A DNA stretch of 64,000 nt from Nocardiopsis sinuspersici (GTDB lineage Bacteria > Actinomycetota > Actinomycetes > Streptosporangiales > Streptosporangiaceae), in assembly GCA_008638415.1 (NCBI GenBank), contig VWVT01000001.1:62001-126000 (forward strand), read 5' to 3'. Numbering within the stretch: position 1 is the stretch's first letter; every line of letters begins with the position of its first letter. Of this stretch, positions 48,116-56,855 are shown piece after piece. The translations under genes and the position numbers were made by a program. The notes below the pieces were generated by a model. The model ran no database searches. It had not been told where the DNA came from and worked only from the letters and a program-made list of their open reading frames with translations.

Positions 48116-48145
48116 GTTATGTCCGACATAGAGTGCTGTGTCCAA
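48116..48145 (-). promoter_or_regulatory. Candidate promoter of the menJ-nuo block
   Basis: On the minus strand TTGGAC (48145-48140) and CATAAC (48121-48116) are separated by 18 bases, a reasonable housekeeping -35/-10 pair for an actinomycete. It lies about 100 bases before the menJ start and just downstream of the Rex-type palindrome. Assigned by eye. Confidence 0.4.
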
Positions 48146-48156
48146 AACCTCGTGGA

Positions 48157-48176
48157 CTTGTGAAGCACTTCACAAG
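48157..48176. promoter_or_regulatory. Rex (redox repressor) operator
   Basis: CTTGTGAAGCACTTCACAAG is a near-perfect palindrome whose core TGTGAA-N4-TTCACA matches the Rex operator known from Streptomyces respiratory genes. Rex senses NADH/NAD+ and leaves the DNA when NADH rises. A single half-site, CTTCACAAG, recurs at 48275-48283. The operator is about 140 bases upstream of menJ and nothing else in the 434-base gap looks like a gene. Binding is inferred. Confidence 0.75.
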
Positions 48177-48365
48177 CCTCTTTTCCGAAGTCTAGACCCT
48201 CCCGGACCCCGAGGCGAGTCCCAGGGGGGTATACAGACGGCCTCCCCCCAAACAGGACATAGCTCTACAGACGGCTTCACAAGCCCCCTAAAGACGCCAC
48301 TCCCGCCAAAGACCCAGCTCAGCTCGGTTTTCGGCACCCCGGGCGCCTCACAGGCAACACAAAAG

Positions 48366-48395
48366 AACCCGGGGAGGCTGAGTGCTCCCCGGGTT
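48366..48395 (-). terminator. Terminator of menG
   Basis: AACCCGGGGAG (48366-48376) and CTCCCCGGGTT (48385-48395) form an 11-base-pair stem with an 8-base loop. On the minus strand a TTCTTTT tract follows, as expected for termination after menG, so menJ-nuo probably starts from its own promoter. Confidence 0.75.
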
Positions 48396-48452
48396 ACAGG
48401 TTCCTTATGGGCCGCGTGGTACGCGCGGACGGTGTGGGCGGTGCGGCGGCCG

Positions 48453-49163
48453 CTACTTCTCCCGGAAGCCGCGGTGCAGGGCGACGATCCCCGCCGACAG
48501 GTTGCGCCAGGCCACCCGCGACCAGCCCGCGTCCTGCAGGTGCCGCGCCAGGACGGGCTGGGTGGGCCAGGCCATGATCGACTCCGACAGGTAGTCGTAG
48601 GACTCGGCCCGGCCGGAGACGGCGCCCGCGATCCTGGGCAGGGCGCCCATCAGGTACGTGGCGTAGAGCTTGTCCACGGACTCGACGGGGATGTGGCTGA
48701 ACTCGCAGATGACCAGCCGGCCGCCGACCCTGGTGACCCGCCGCAGCTCGCGCAGCGCCTGGTCGACGTCGCTGACGTTGCGCAGGCCGAAGGAGATCGT
48801 GACCGCGTCGAAGGTCTCGTCGGCGAAGGGCAGGTGCAGGGCGTCGCCCGCCACGAAGGTCACGCCGCCCCTGGAGGCGCCGCCGCGCCGCCGCACGCCG
48901 GTGCGCAGCATGCCGAGGGAGAAGTCGCAGGCCACCACGCGGGCGCCCTTCCTCACGAAGGACTCCGAGGAGGTGCCGGTCCCCGCCGCCAGGTCCAGGA
49001 CCAGTTCGCCGCTGTAGGCGTCGACCGCGTTGACGGCGGCCTTCCTCCACAGGCGGTCCTGGCCCAGTGAGATGACGTCGTTGACGAGGTCGTAGTTCTC
49101 TGCGATGCCGTCGAACATCGCCGCGACGTCCTGGGGCTTCTTGTCGAGCTTGGCGCGGGTCAT
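48453..49163 (-). CDS. menG: Demethylmenaquinone methyltransferase
   Basis: A 236-residue SAM-dependent methyltransferase (MenG/UbiE) making menaquinone from demethylmenaquinone. It starts [21 protein letters not shown], the family N-terminus. The SAM motif is [11 protein letters not shown], then [25 protein letters not shown], the UbiE signature. It is upstream of menJ and nuo in the same direction but has its own terminator. Confidence 0.95.
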   Translation of the reverse strand: MTRAKLDKKPQDVAAMFDGIAENYDLVNDVISLGQDRLWRKAAVNAVDAYSGELVLDLAAGTGTSSESFVRKGARVVACDFSLGMLRTGVRRRGGASRGGVTFVAGDALHLPFADETFDAVTISFGLRNVSDVDQALRELRRVTRVGGRLVICEFSHIPVESVDKLYATYLMGALPRIAGAVSGRAESYDYLSESIMAWPTQPVLARHLQDAGWSRVAWRNLSAGIVALHRGFREK

Positions 49164-49396
49164 GGCACAAGACTAAGGGTGCGCCCCGCTCCTTCCGTAC
49201 CCGGTATGCCGGGTGTGCGCGTGCCCGGTGCGCCGGTGTGCCCGCGCGCGGCGGCCGTCTCCGGACATCCCTCTGGGCAAGCGCGGCCGAGCGCGCGAAG
49301 ATGGGGATCGGCGAAGCGATTCCCGAACCGGGGCGGGGAATCGGACGTCCCATGTCCATGAAGCACGGTCCCGGCCGATGACGACGAGGGGGGTAC

Positions 49397-49681
49397 ATGA
49401 AGTTCGACGTGGTGGAGCCGAGCGACGAGCAGGCCGTCCTCGGCGAGGAGGAGGCAGCCGAGGCGGAGGAGCTTCCCCGCGGCGTGCACCCGAAACTCGC
49501 CCAGGCCTCCCGGCGGATGCGCGCCAGGGTCCGGGACGACCTGGCCACCCTGCACGCGTCCCTGGGAAGGCTGAACGAGCACGTCCAGATCGCGCAGCGC
49601 CGCGAGCTCGACGACGCCCCGGCCGGTCCGCCCCCCACCAACTTCCGCGCCGCGGCCTTCTCCCGGCCCGGCGCCCGCTGA
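49397..49681 (+). CDS. Small helical protein at the head of the toxin locus
   Basis: A 94-residue acidic then basic protein of unknown family. Residues 12-28 are Glu-rich, and about 30-70 form an amphipathic helix (HPKLAQASRRMRARVRDDLATLHASLGRLNEHVQIA) likely to coil. There is no signal peptide or WXG motif. ATG has GAGGGGGGT upstream. Position ahead of a 120-residue helical protein and a large toxin suggests it is a chaperone or secretion partner; this is inference. Confidence 0.7.
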   Translation: MKFDVVEPSDEQAVLGEEEAAEAEELPRGVHPKLAQASRRMRARVRDDLATLHASLGRLNEHVQIAQRRELDDAPAGPPPTNFRAAAFSRPGAR

Positions 49682-49742
49682 CCCGGCCCCGCGGGCCCCG
49701 GCTCCGACCCCTACCCCGAACCCCCGAGAGGAGAGTGTCCCC

Positions 49743-50105
49743 ATGTCCAAGTGGAACATCCAGCCCAGCGATGTCGGCGGCGTGCTGACCGCCGTCGCCG
49801 CGCACATCGGCGAGGAGGGCGGTTCCGAGGGGCTCGTCGGCGCCATGACGGCGGTCGAGGAGCTGGTCACGGAGATCAGCACGGAGGCCAACAGCGCACC
49901 CGTCAGCGTCGCCCTGGGCGAGTTCGCCCAGCACAACTTCGACCTCATGGGCGACATGGCCTCGCTGACGGTGAGCGCCGTCAGCGGAGCCAGCGAGGCG
50001 ACCACGCAGTACGTCAACGGCAACCTGGACATGGCCGCCGAGGCACAGGAGAACGCGGGCGTGGTCCCCGAGCCCCCGACGTACGGCCCCAACGTGCCCG
50101 TGTAG
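49743..50105 (+). CDS. Small helical WXG100-like protein (DUF6507-like)
   Basis: A 120-residue protein starting SKWNIQPSDVGGVLTAVAAHIG, followed by long helices and a Pro-rich end. It resembles the small ESX-like partners encoded immediately before type VII-type polymorphic toxins in actinomycetes. I do not see a WXG triplet. The ATG follows GAGAGGAGAG. The next gene is the toxin, 150 bases on. Confidence 0.75.
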   Translation: MSKWNIQPSDVGGVLTAVAAHIGEEGGSEGLVGAMTAVEELVTEISTEANSAPVSVALGEFAQHNFDLMGDMASLTVSAVSGASEATTQYVNGNLDMAAEAQENAGVVPEPPTYGPNVPV

Positions 50106-50255
50106 GCGCCGTGCGGGTGCCGTGTCAGGCACCGCCGCGCGGGCGCTCCTCCCCCGCCTCCCGTCCCCCGCCGTTCCCCTTCCCTCCCGTACGGTCCCCC
50201 GGCCCCGGAGACCCCCACCACGATCCTCCTCCGGCTCTCAGATGGAGACATCCCC

Positions 50256-53200
50256 GTGACCGAGATGTGCACACCCACCGGTGGTCTGATCAACCCCGCG
50301 AACTTTCCGGTTCCCACGGCCAGTCCCGGCACCCTGGAGATGCACGCGAGGGCCCTGCGGCGCAAGGGGTCCACGGTGTCCGGGCTCGGCAGCGACATCA
50401 AGAGCGACTGGGCGGGGCTGACCTCCTGCTACTCCGCTCCCGAGGCCGAGACCCTGTACGCGGTGGTCGACCCGGTCGCCGCGGACGGCGACAAGGTGGA
50501 GACCTCCTTCGGCAAGGCCGCCACCGCGCTGGAGAACTTCGCCGACGCGGTCCGGGACATCCAGGGCAAGTGGGCCACGCTCAAGACCGACTCCTACGCC
50601 TTCCTCAGCTCCATCGAGGGCGACGAGGACTGGCGCGAGGCCGACGGGTTCATCGACGGCCTGCTGGGGCGTGAGAGCGACAAGGTCGGGGAGCACCAGG
50701 CGCTGCTCGACCGGGCCGACGCGCTGCGCAGGGAGTACGAGACGGCCGAGATCGCCTGCGCCAACGCCCTCAACGCCGACATCCAGGGACGCACCAGGTT
50801 CGTCGCGGGCGACGGCGACGGCAAGCCCCCCGCGCCGGGCGTGTACGAGCACGGCTACGACGGCTACCTCGGTGACGTCGACATGGCCTGGGGCGGTTCC
50901 GTCGAGACCGACCACGGCTGGTGGGTCGACGCCGGCTCCGCGGTGAAGGACTACGCCGTGGGCATCGCCGAGGACCTCGGCGGCATGACCGGGATGTACA
51001 GCTCCGAGGGCTGGTTCCAGAAGTCCTGGGGCGACGCGCTGTTCGAGTACCACGAGGGCAACCTGCAGTCCCTGGCCTCCCTGGCGGGCATGTACGACTC
51101 CGAGAACGACAGCTGGGGCTGGTCGGGCTGGGACACCGTCGGCAACGCCTGGAAGGACGCCGCGCACGCGGTGGTGCCCTGGGAGGAGTGGGGCGACCGC
51201 CCCGGCTACGTCATCGGCACCGCCCTGCTCAACATCGGCGCGACCGTCGGCGGTGCCGTCCTGACCGCGACCGGCGTGGGCGCCGTCGTGGGTGTGCCGC
51301 TCATGGCCTGGCGCGGTTCGGCGATGCTCAACAAGATGGGCGGCGACGGACCGGGCACGCCCGACGTGGACGTCCCCGACATGAGCCAGATCAGGCTGCC
51401 CGACCTCCCGCGCTTCGGCGGCAACTCCCTGGCCGACCTGAACATCGACCTGAGCCGCTTCACGGGGGGATCGTTCAGCCCCTCCCAGCTCTCCGGGATG
51501 CGGACCCTCCTGGAGCGGCTGACCAGTCAGAACGCGATCGACAGCGGCGGCGGGAACACCCCGCAGACGCCCGACTCCTCCGTCAGGCCGGTCGTGAACG
51601 ACGGCGGCGAGGACACCCCCGCGAACAACCGCCGCAACGTCGACCCCACCACGCAGAACCTCCAGGACACCGCCGACTTCCTGGAGATGATGAACAACCC
51701 GGACATGAACTCCCTCGACGTGGAGCTGGACCGGCGCTACCAGAACGGGTTCGCCGAGAACGACGGCAAGCCCCAGCCCGACCGGGGCCGCGGAGAGGGT
51801 CCGTGGGAGGGCGACGACATCGGGCCCGACCGTCCCGACGACGGCCTGGAGAACGAGCCCGCCCTGGTCCGCGTGGGCGGCGACGACACCCTCACCGCGG
51901 AGGCCGACGCGCCCCGCGACCGGACCGACCAGGTCATCGGCGACCGCAGCGCCATCGACTCCGACGCCCTCGGCGACCTCGGCGACGGGTTCGACGACAT
52001 CGTCGGCGACCGCTTCGACACCGACGGCCCGCAGATGCGCGACCGCACCTCTCCCGTCATGAACAGCGACGGTGACGGCGGCGACCCGCTCGACGGCACC
52101 GGTGACCCCCGTGGCGGCACGGACGTCCCCGACGAGTCGCCCTCCGGTGACGGCGGCGGTACGGGCAGCACCGGAGGCGGCGGGCAAGGGGCGGGCGACA
52201 CACGGCCGACCAACGTCGGGGGCGACCTCATCGGTGGCGGGGGTGACCAGAACGGCGGCTCGGAGAACACGTCGATCAAGGACCAGCCCGAGCTTCACCG
52301 AGGCAGCACGGACGACCCCAGAGTCCAGAGGCTTCTCCCGGAGAACGGCCTGCGCTTCGCGGAGTACAGGGACGACAGCGGTGATGTCCAGAACATCAAG
52401 CTGGAGGAGGACAGCAGGTACGTGGTCGTCGAGGAGGACGGCAACCGGCGTACCGAGTACATCACCGACGGAGAGGGGAACATCAAGGAGATCCGTGCTG
52501 GTTCCCAGGGTTGGGACTCCAAGCACCCGGAGTTCTTGGCCCCCCGGCCGGACATGACCTACAACGTGGACGGCTACACGTACAGGACTGATGAGTACGG
52601 TCGTACGGTCTCCGTCGAGGGGACACTGCACAAGGACCCGAACGTTCGCAACGACGACGAACAGTCCAAGGTCAACAGCCAGGGATCGGATTACTACAAG
52701 GAACTCAACAAGCAGAACAGGGCTCAGTTCGAGGCGGATCACGGCCGTCCACCGGAGCCGGGCGAGATCCCTGAGTACCAGGGCATCCAGTGGGACGGCG
52801 GCCATCTGATCGGATACGCCGAGTTCTTTGGGATCGGTGAGCGCCTGAACCAGGTCCCCATGCGGTACGACGTGAACCAGAACAGGACCGAGACCGCCCT
52901 GGATGACATTCCGGAAGATGTGCGCGGCGGCATCGAGGGAAGTTACAGAAACATCGAGCGGTCCTGGCGCGGGATCATGAACCATGGCGCCAATTGGCAT
53001 AATTTCGACAACCCGAAGTTCAACGACGGGAGCTGGAATGACGCACTTGCGCTGAATCCGGACAGCCCGAAGGTCGAGGTCAAGATCACGAACATCTACA
53101 ATCCCGAACTGCCCGTGTTGGAAGACAAACACGGAAATCCGCTCCCGCCTCCACCAAGCAAGATCGTAGTAGAGTGGAGCCTGAATGGGGTGGACATGAA

Positions 53201-53258
53201 ACCGCAGGAATACAATAACATTCCACCTAAAGTAAAAACGGGAGGACGAGAGGCATGA
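50256..53258 (+). CDS. Polymorphic toxin with C-terminal DNA/RNA non-specific nuclease domain
   Basis: A 1000-residue multi-domain toxin. Residues about 30-175 are WXG/LXG-like helices containing a YxxxE motif (Y161-E165), a type VII export signal. A hydrophobic segment follows at about 319-350 (YVIGTALLNIGATVGGAV). Residues about 450-670 are an acidic, Gly/Asp-rich linker. The final 150 residues carry the Endonuclease_NS_2 signature: WDGGHLIG with the likely catalytic His850, then LNQVPM and the Asn pair N874/N876. GC content falls visibly after about 52900. GTG start with GGAG 8 bases upstream. The stop overlaps the immunity gene by 4 bases. Confidence 0.85.
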   Translation: MTEMCTPTGGLINPANFPVPTASPGTLEMHARALRRKGSTVSGLGSDIKSDWAGLTSCYSAPEAETLYAVVDPVAADGDKVETSFGKAATALENFADAVRDIQGKWATLKTDSYAFLSSIEGDEDWREADGFIDGLLGRESDKVGEHQALLDRADALRREYETAEIACANALNADIQGRTRFVAGDGDGKPPAPGVYEHGYDGYLGDVDMAWGGSVETDHGWWVDAGSAVKDYAVGIAEDLGGMTGMYSSEGWFQKSWGDALFEYHEGNLQSLASLAGMYDSENDSWGWSGWDTVGNAWKDAAHAVVPWEEWGDRPGYVIGTALLNIGATVGGAVLTATGVGAVVGVPLMAWRGSAMLNKMGGDGPGTPDVDVPDMSQIRLPDLPRFGGNSLADLNIDLSRFTGGSFSPSQLSGMRTLLERLTSQNAIDSGGGNTPQTPDSSVRPVVNDGGEDTPANNRRNVDPTTQNLQDTADFLEMMNNPDMNSLDVELDRRYQNGFAENDGKPQPDRGRGEGPWEGDDIGPDRPDDGLENEPALVRVGGDDTLTAEADAPRDRTDQVIGDRSAIDSDALGDLGDGFDDIVGDRFDTDGPQMRDRTSPVMNSDGDGGDPLDGTGDPRGGTDVPDESPSGDGGGTGSTGGGGQGAGDTRPTNVGGDLIGGGGDQNGGSENTSIKDQPELHRGSTDDPRVQRLLPENGLRFAEYRDDSGDVQNIKLEEDSRYVVVEEDGNRRTEYITDGEGNIKEIRAGSQGWDSKHPEFLAPRPDMTYNVDGYTYRTDEYGRTVSVEGTLHKDPNVRNDDEQSKVNSQGSDYYKELNKQNRAQFEADHGRPPEPGEIPEYQGIQWDGGHLIGYAEFFGIGERLNQVPMRYDVNQNRTETALDDIPEDVRGGIEGSYRNIERSWRGIMNHGANWHNFDNPKFNDGSWNDALALNPDSPKVEVKITNIYNPELPVLEDKHGNPLPPPPSKIVVEWSLNGVDMKPQEYNNIPPKVKTGGREA

Positions 53259-53722
53259 TCAGCCCTTACGCCAAGAAAGGCCATCTAGGGCCAACTGAGC
53301 AGCAGGATATCCTTCAGGAGGTCGGTGTCCGAATACTGGACCGGGCACCGAAGGGATGGGCGAAGATTACCTATACCAGGGAATCTGTCATCGAGCACGC
53401 TTCCAGTATCATTATTGTCGAGTTCGAGGACGGGACGACCCAGAGGAAATCTCCACCTCCGGAGATCAGCGTTATGCTCGACAACCTCAGGGCTGGAATG
53501 TACCAGGAGGGCAAGGGCACCTGGTTCTCCCTTGAGTACGTCATAACTCCGCCCGGGAAGTTCAACGTCAACTACAACTACGACGAGGACCCCGGTATCA
53601 CCTTCCCCACCGCTTTCGGCTTCACCAACGATCTGGAGTATTTCCCCCGCAACGAGGAATACATGACCGACTGGCTCCGCGAGAAGCTCCAGGAAGAGGC
53701 CGAGGGCCGGGCGATGGAGTGA
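53255..53722 (+). CDS. YezG-like (DUF600) immunity protein
   Basis: A 155-residue acidic protein whose ATG overlaps the toxin stop (ATGA). The family pattern is visible: APKGWAKI, LRAGMYQEGKGTWFSLEYV, NYNYDEDPG and LEYFPRNEEYMTDWLREKL. YezG neutralises the LXG nuclease toxin YeeF in Bacillus subtilis, so this protein should bind and block the adjacent nuclease. Base composition is less GC-rich than the surroundings. A diverged second copy lies at 58796-59260 on the other strand. Confidence 0.85.
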   Translation: MISPYAKKGHLGPTEQQDILQEVGVRILDRAPKGWAKITYTRESVIEHASSIIIVEFEDGTTQRKSPPPEISVMLDNLRAGMYQEGKGTWFSLEYVITPPGKFNVNYNYDEDPGITFPTAFGFTNDLEYFPRNEEYMTDWLREKLQEEAEGRAME

Positions 53723-53783
53723 TCCGAATGCCCGAAGCACCTCCATCGGCCACGGCGGGGACCCTGACACGTTTACCGCCGGC

Positions 53784-53990
53784 ATGAGCGACCAGGCGTC
53801 CCGGTTCCGGAACAGAGCCGACGGCGACGAAGCGGGTGATGGCAACGGTGCCGCTGGCCGCATCCGTGGCGTGGCGGCTCCGGGCCGCCGCGCCGTTCAG
53901 GCACGGTCTGTCGTGGTCAAGGCGGGGCTGATGGACGACCTGCTCACCGGTCGGGTCCGCGTGAACCAACTCAAGGACCTCCCCGTCTGA
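53784..53990 (+). pseudogene. Fragment resembling the C-terminus of a type I restriction specificity subunit (HsdS)
   Basis: A short open frame of 68 codons. Its first 45 residues are Arg/Ala/Gly-rich and unconvincing. The last part (53919-53963) reads KAGLMDDLLTGRVRV, which matches the common C-terminal end of HsdS proteins. No other part of HsdS is present, so this looks like recombination debris between two immunity genes. The rest of 53723-54105 holds nothing else I can identify. Confidence 0.5.
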
Positions 53991-54105
53991 CCACCCCAGA
54001 CACACGTGTGGCCCGGGAACAAGAGGAGGGAGAAGAAGGAACTGGTCCTGCCCGAGATCAAGGTGCGTCCCGAAACCGGTTCGACCTGTCGGAGAAGAAG
54101 GCTTC

Positions 54106-54990
54106 ATGACCACCCGCGTGTCCCGTCATGAGATCGACCACGGAGTGGACCAGGATTTCATCGAGCATGAGACCAAGCGTCGCGCGAAGCTGATCCGCAG
54201 GCTCGAACGGGACTGCTCCAACATCGACCTGTACCTCTTCCCCGTCTACGACCTCGCGGAGACGATGCTCCTGCTGGACCCCGAGGCCGCGACGGTGGAG
54301 ACATGGGAGTCGTGGGCGATCGCCATGCAAGTGCATGGCACGGTCTTCGCCGTCTCCGAGGCCGAGAAGGGCTCCCGGGTCGAGTACATGATCGACCACG
54401 AGGTCCGCGAGCTCACCGCCCCCGACATGCTCTACTGCGCCGACCCCTCCACCTGGGAGATGGCTTTCCACCTGGCGGTGGTGTGCCGGGACAACGCGCA
54501 CGCCGAGGCGCTGTGCAGGGTCCCGGTGGAGCGCCTGCGCGAGGCGGCCCGGGGCGCGAAGGTGGAGTACAACGACTACCTCTACCACTGGGTCGCCGCC
54601 CTCCAGGCCTTCGTCAACGGCACCGACGACCTGGCCTCCGAACTGCGCCGGGCCATGGAGCTGTCCGATCCCCGCGGGGGCGCCTTCGGCGGCGAGACCC
54701 TGGACCTGCTGGTCTTCCCGAAGATGGAGGTCTTCCGTCAGCTCCTGTCGGGGGACTCGGCCAAGTTCAACGAGGCCCTCGCACACGCCCTGGAGAGCCA
54801 CAAGCGCTACCACACCAGCCGGGAGGACGAGAACAGGGTGAGCGGCATCGTTCCGCTGTCTCTGCTCGCCCTCGCCTGCCTGGCCCACGACACCGCCGAG
54901 CGCACCCCGGGCTTCTCCCTGGACGTGGAGTCGGAGTACCTGCCCAAGCACCTCGTGCAGAGGTCCTGGTACGGCGAGTTCCCCGTCTGA
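54106..54990 (+). CDS. Imm49-family immunity protein
   Basis: A 294-residue, all-helical cytoplasmic protein. It matches immunity family 49: an N-terminal VSRHEIDHGVDQDFI segment, ETLDLLVFPKMEVFRQLL, and the C-terminal signature LALACLAHDTAE followed by VESEYLPKHLVQRSWYGEF. The cognate toxin is not next to it, so it may protect against incoming toxins (an orphan immunity gene). ATG has AGAAGG upstream. A decayed 3' piece of a paralogue lies at 58667-58795. Confidence 0.85.
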   Translation: MTTRVSRHEIDHGVDQDFIEHETKRRAKLIRRLERDCSNIDLYLFPVYDLAETMLLLDPEAATVETWESWAIAMQVHGTVFAVSEAEKGSRVEYMIDHEVRELTAPDMLYCADPSTWEMAFHLAVVCRDNAHAEALCRVPVERLREAARGAKVEYNDYLYHWVAALQAFVNGTDDLASELRRAMELSDPRGGAFGGETLDLLVFPKMEVFRQLLSGDSAKFNEALAHALESHKRYHTSREDENRVSGIVPLSLLALACLAHDTAERTPGFSLDVESEYLPKHLVQRSWYGEFPV

Positions 54991-55108
54991 GACCCGTAGA
55001 GGCCTCCTGAGGACTCACCACACGGCGGTCGGCGGCGGTCGAGGCTCCACCGACCGCTGCCGTCGCCTTCTCGGGCCGGACACGGATCCGGGCCCGCCGC
55101 CACGAACC

Positions 55109-55627
55109 TCACGCCTGCGCGTGCGGCAGGTCCAGCTCGAACCACACCGTCGTGCGGTTCCCGTCGTGGAAGGTGCCCCAGCGGTCGGCCTCGGCGTCCA
55201 CCAGGCGCAGGCCCAGCCCGCCCTCCCGTCCCGGGTCGACCGGACGCAGGTGCGGGGAGGAGGCGCCCGCGTCGCGCGGTCCCTGGTCCACGACCTTGAC
55301 CTGGATCCGGCCGGGCAGCCGGTTCACGGCGACGACGACCTCGCCGCCCTCGTCCCCGCTGCGCGAGTGGGTGACGGCGTTGTTGAAAAGCTCGCTGGCC
55401 AGCGTCAGCACCGTGTCCGTGACGGAGTACGGCACCACGGCGGTCAGGCGACCGCGCAGCGCGTGGGCCTGCTCCGGCAGCCCCGGCACCCTCATCGCGT
55501 GGCCGGGGTGGTGCGACGGTGACCGGCTCAGCGTGATCGGTGCCCGCACCTCGGAATCGGTGACCCGCTGAGGCAGAGTTCCGACCATGTCGGTCATGTG
55601 GCTTTTGCTTAGATTTATGTGAATCAC
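55109..55627 (-). CDS. HATPase_c anti-sigma/regulatory ATP-binding protein
   Basis: A 172-residue GHKL ATPase-like protein of the RsbW/SpoIIAB-related group common in Streptomyces. The N box is TLASELFNNAVTHS and the G boxes are VKVVDQGPRD and REGGLGLRLVDAEADRWG. There is no kinase His domain or membrane segment. GTG 55627 has AAGGTGGG close upstream. It is divergent from an XRE regulator and DUF397 gene, a very common actinomycete trio in developmental regulation. Confidence 0.88.
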   Translation of the reverse strand: MIHINLSKSHMTDMVGTLPQRVTDSEVRAPITLSRSPSHHPGHAMRVPGLPEQAHALRGRLTAVVPYSVTDTVLTLASELFNNAVTHSRSGDEGGEVVVAVNRLPGRIQVKVVDQGPRDAGASSPHLRPVDPGREGGLGLRLVDAEADRWGTFHDGNRTTVWFELDLPHAQA

Positions 55628-55802
55628 TGACCCACCTTGAATTCATCCCCCGGTCGCCACACCCCCTGTGGCTCGTGGCACCACCTTGGGCAGCGCCGTT
55701 CGGGCGCGCCACGGATATCACCAAAGGGTCACACTTCGTCGTTCTCCGCACTATCGAGTCGTGCCCTGGTCTTGCATTGGTGATAGTGGCGATAACCCGG
55801 AA

Positions 55803-56639
55803 ATGGGGGTCGTATTGAGTCGCAGTGCCAACCCCAGGTGGAGACGTCTGGGGAAGAAGGTCAGCAACTGCCGCAGGCAGGCCGGGATGACGCAGGGCCA
55901 GGTGTCACAGGCGCTGCGGGTGGTGCAGTCGACCGTGTCGGCGTGGGAGCGCGGCACCCGCGGGCTGCCCTCCGACCGGGCCGCGGAACTGGACGAACTG
56001 TTCGGTGCGTCGGGTGCGATAAAACAGGCGTGGAACACCGCGAACGCACCCGACGCACTACCGCCCTGGTACACCGAGGTCGGCCAACTGGAGCGCGAGG
56101 CGGTCGAGCTCCGCGAGTACCAGCCGGTGATCTTCCCCGGCCTGGTGCAGTGCGAGGCGTACACCAGGGGCCTCCTCGCCGACACCGTCCCCTGGTTCTC
56201 CGCGAAGAAGGTCGGCCAGATGGCCTCCCTGCGGATGGAACGCCAGGAGATCCTGAAGGGGGCGAGCCCACCGCTGGTGTCGGTCGTGGTGGAGGAAGCG
56301 GTACTCCGACGGACCGTGCAGGGTGGAAAACCGGTTCTTCGTGAACAGATCGGTCGGGTTCTCACATTAATCGACAAAGGGGTGATCCGTTTCCAGGTGA
56401 TCCCGTCGGACACCGAGTGCCATCCGGGAGGATCAGGCCCGTTCCGACTCTATACATTTCCCGACAAACCCACAGTCGCGTCCGCAGAACACATGGAGGG
56501 TGAGCAACTCATGGATGACATGATGCGGGTACAACACTGCGCAACTCTCTTCGGCGTTCTCCAGTCGGAGGCGATGTCGCCCCGTGCGAGTCGGGAACTG
56601 ATCAGGAAGGTCAAGGAAGAACTCGATGACAAAGCGTGA
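55803..56639 (+). CDS. XRE-family regulator with DUF5753 domain
   Basis: A 278-residue regulator. The N-terminal helix-turn-helix is MTQGQVSQALRVVQSTVSAWERG (about residues 30-52 of this start). The DUF5753 ligand-like domain fills the rest, with YQPVIFPGLVQCEAYTRGLL, RMERQEIL and FRLYTFPDKPTVASAEH. ATG 55803 is used; a TTG at 55815 with GGGGGT upstream is equally possible. It overlaps the DUF397 gene by 14 bases. Pairs of this kind (WhiJ/AbaA-like) control development or secondary metabolism in Streptomyces. Confidence 0.88.
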   Translation: MGVVLSRSANPRWRRLGKKVSNCRRQAGMTQGQVSQALRVVQSTVSAWERGTRGLPSDRAAELDELFGASGAIKQAWNTANAPDALPPWYTEVGQLEREAVELREYQPVIFPGLVQCEAYTRGLLADTVPWFSAKKVGQMASLRMERQEILKGASPPLVSVVVEEAVLRRTVQGGKPVLREQIGRVLTLIDKGVIRFQVIPSDTECHPGGSGPFRLYTFPDKPTVASAEHMEGEQLMDDMMRVQHCATLFGVLQSEAMSPRASRELIRKVKEELDDKA

Positions 56640-56811
56640 GCCCCACTGGCACAAGAGCAGCTACAGCGGCGGATCCGGCAGCTGTGTGGAGGTGGCAGAG
56701 GGGGAGGCGGTCCTGGTGCGCGACACGCAGAACCGCGGACTCGGACACATCGACTACACGCCGGGAGCCTGGACCTCGTTCCTGCACTGCGTCAATCTCC
56801 CCACCCCCTGA
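56626..56811 (+). CDS. DUF397 protein
   Basis: A 61-residue protein with the DUF397 pattern: WHKSSYSGGSGSCVEVAE, then VLVRDTQNRGLG and the closing WTSFLHCV. It is translated from within the end of the XRE gene. DUF397 proteins are obligate small partners of such regulators, probably binding or inhibiting them. A terminator follows. Confidence 0.92.
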   Translation: MTKREPHWHKSSYSGGSGSCVEVAEGEAVLVRDTQNRGLGHIDYTPGAWTSFLHCVNLPTP

Positions 56812-56825
56812 AACCGGGACATAAC

Positions 56826-56855
56826 AACGGCCGTCCGGCATTCCGGTCGGCCGTT
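56826..56855 (+). terminator. Terminator of the XRE-DUF397 operon
   Basis: AACGGCCG (56826-56833) pairs with CGGCCGTT (56848-56855), and a T-rich stretch follows, 15 bases after the DUF397 stop. The next 160 bases (to 57018) hold no gene. Confidence 0.7.
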
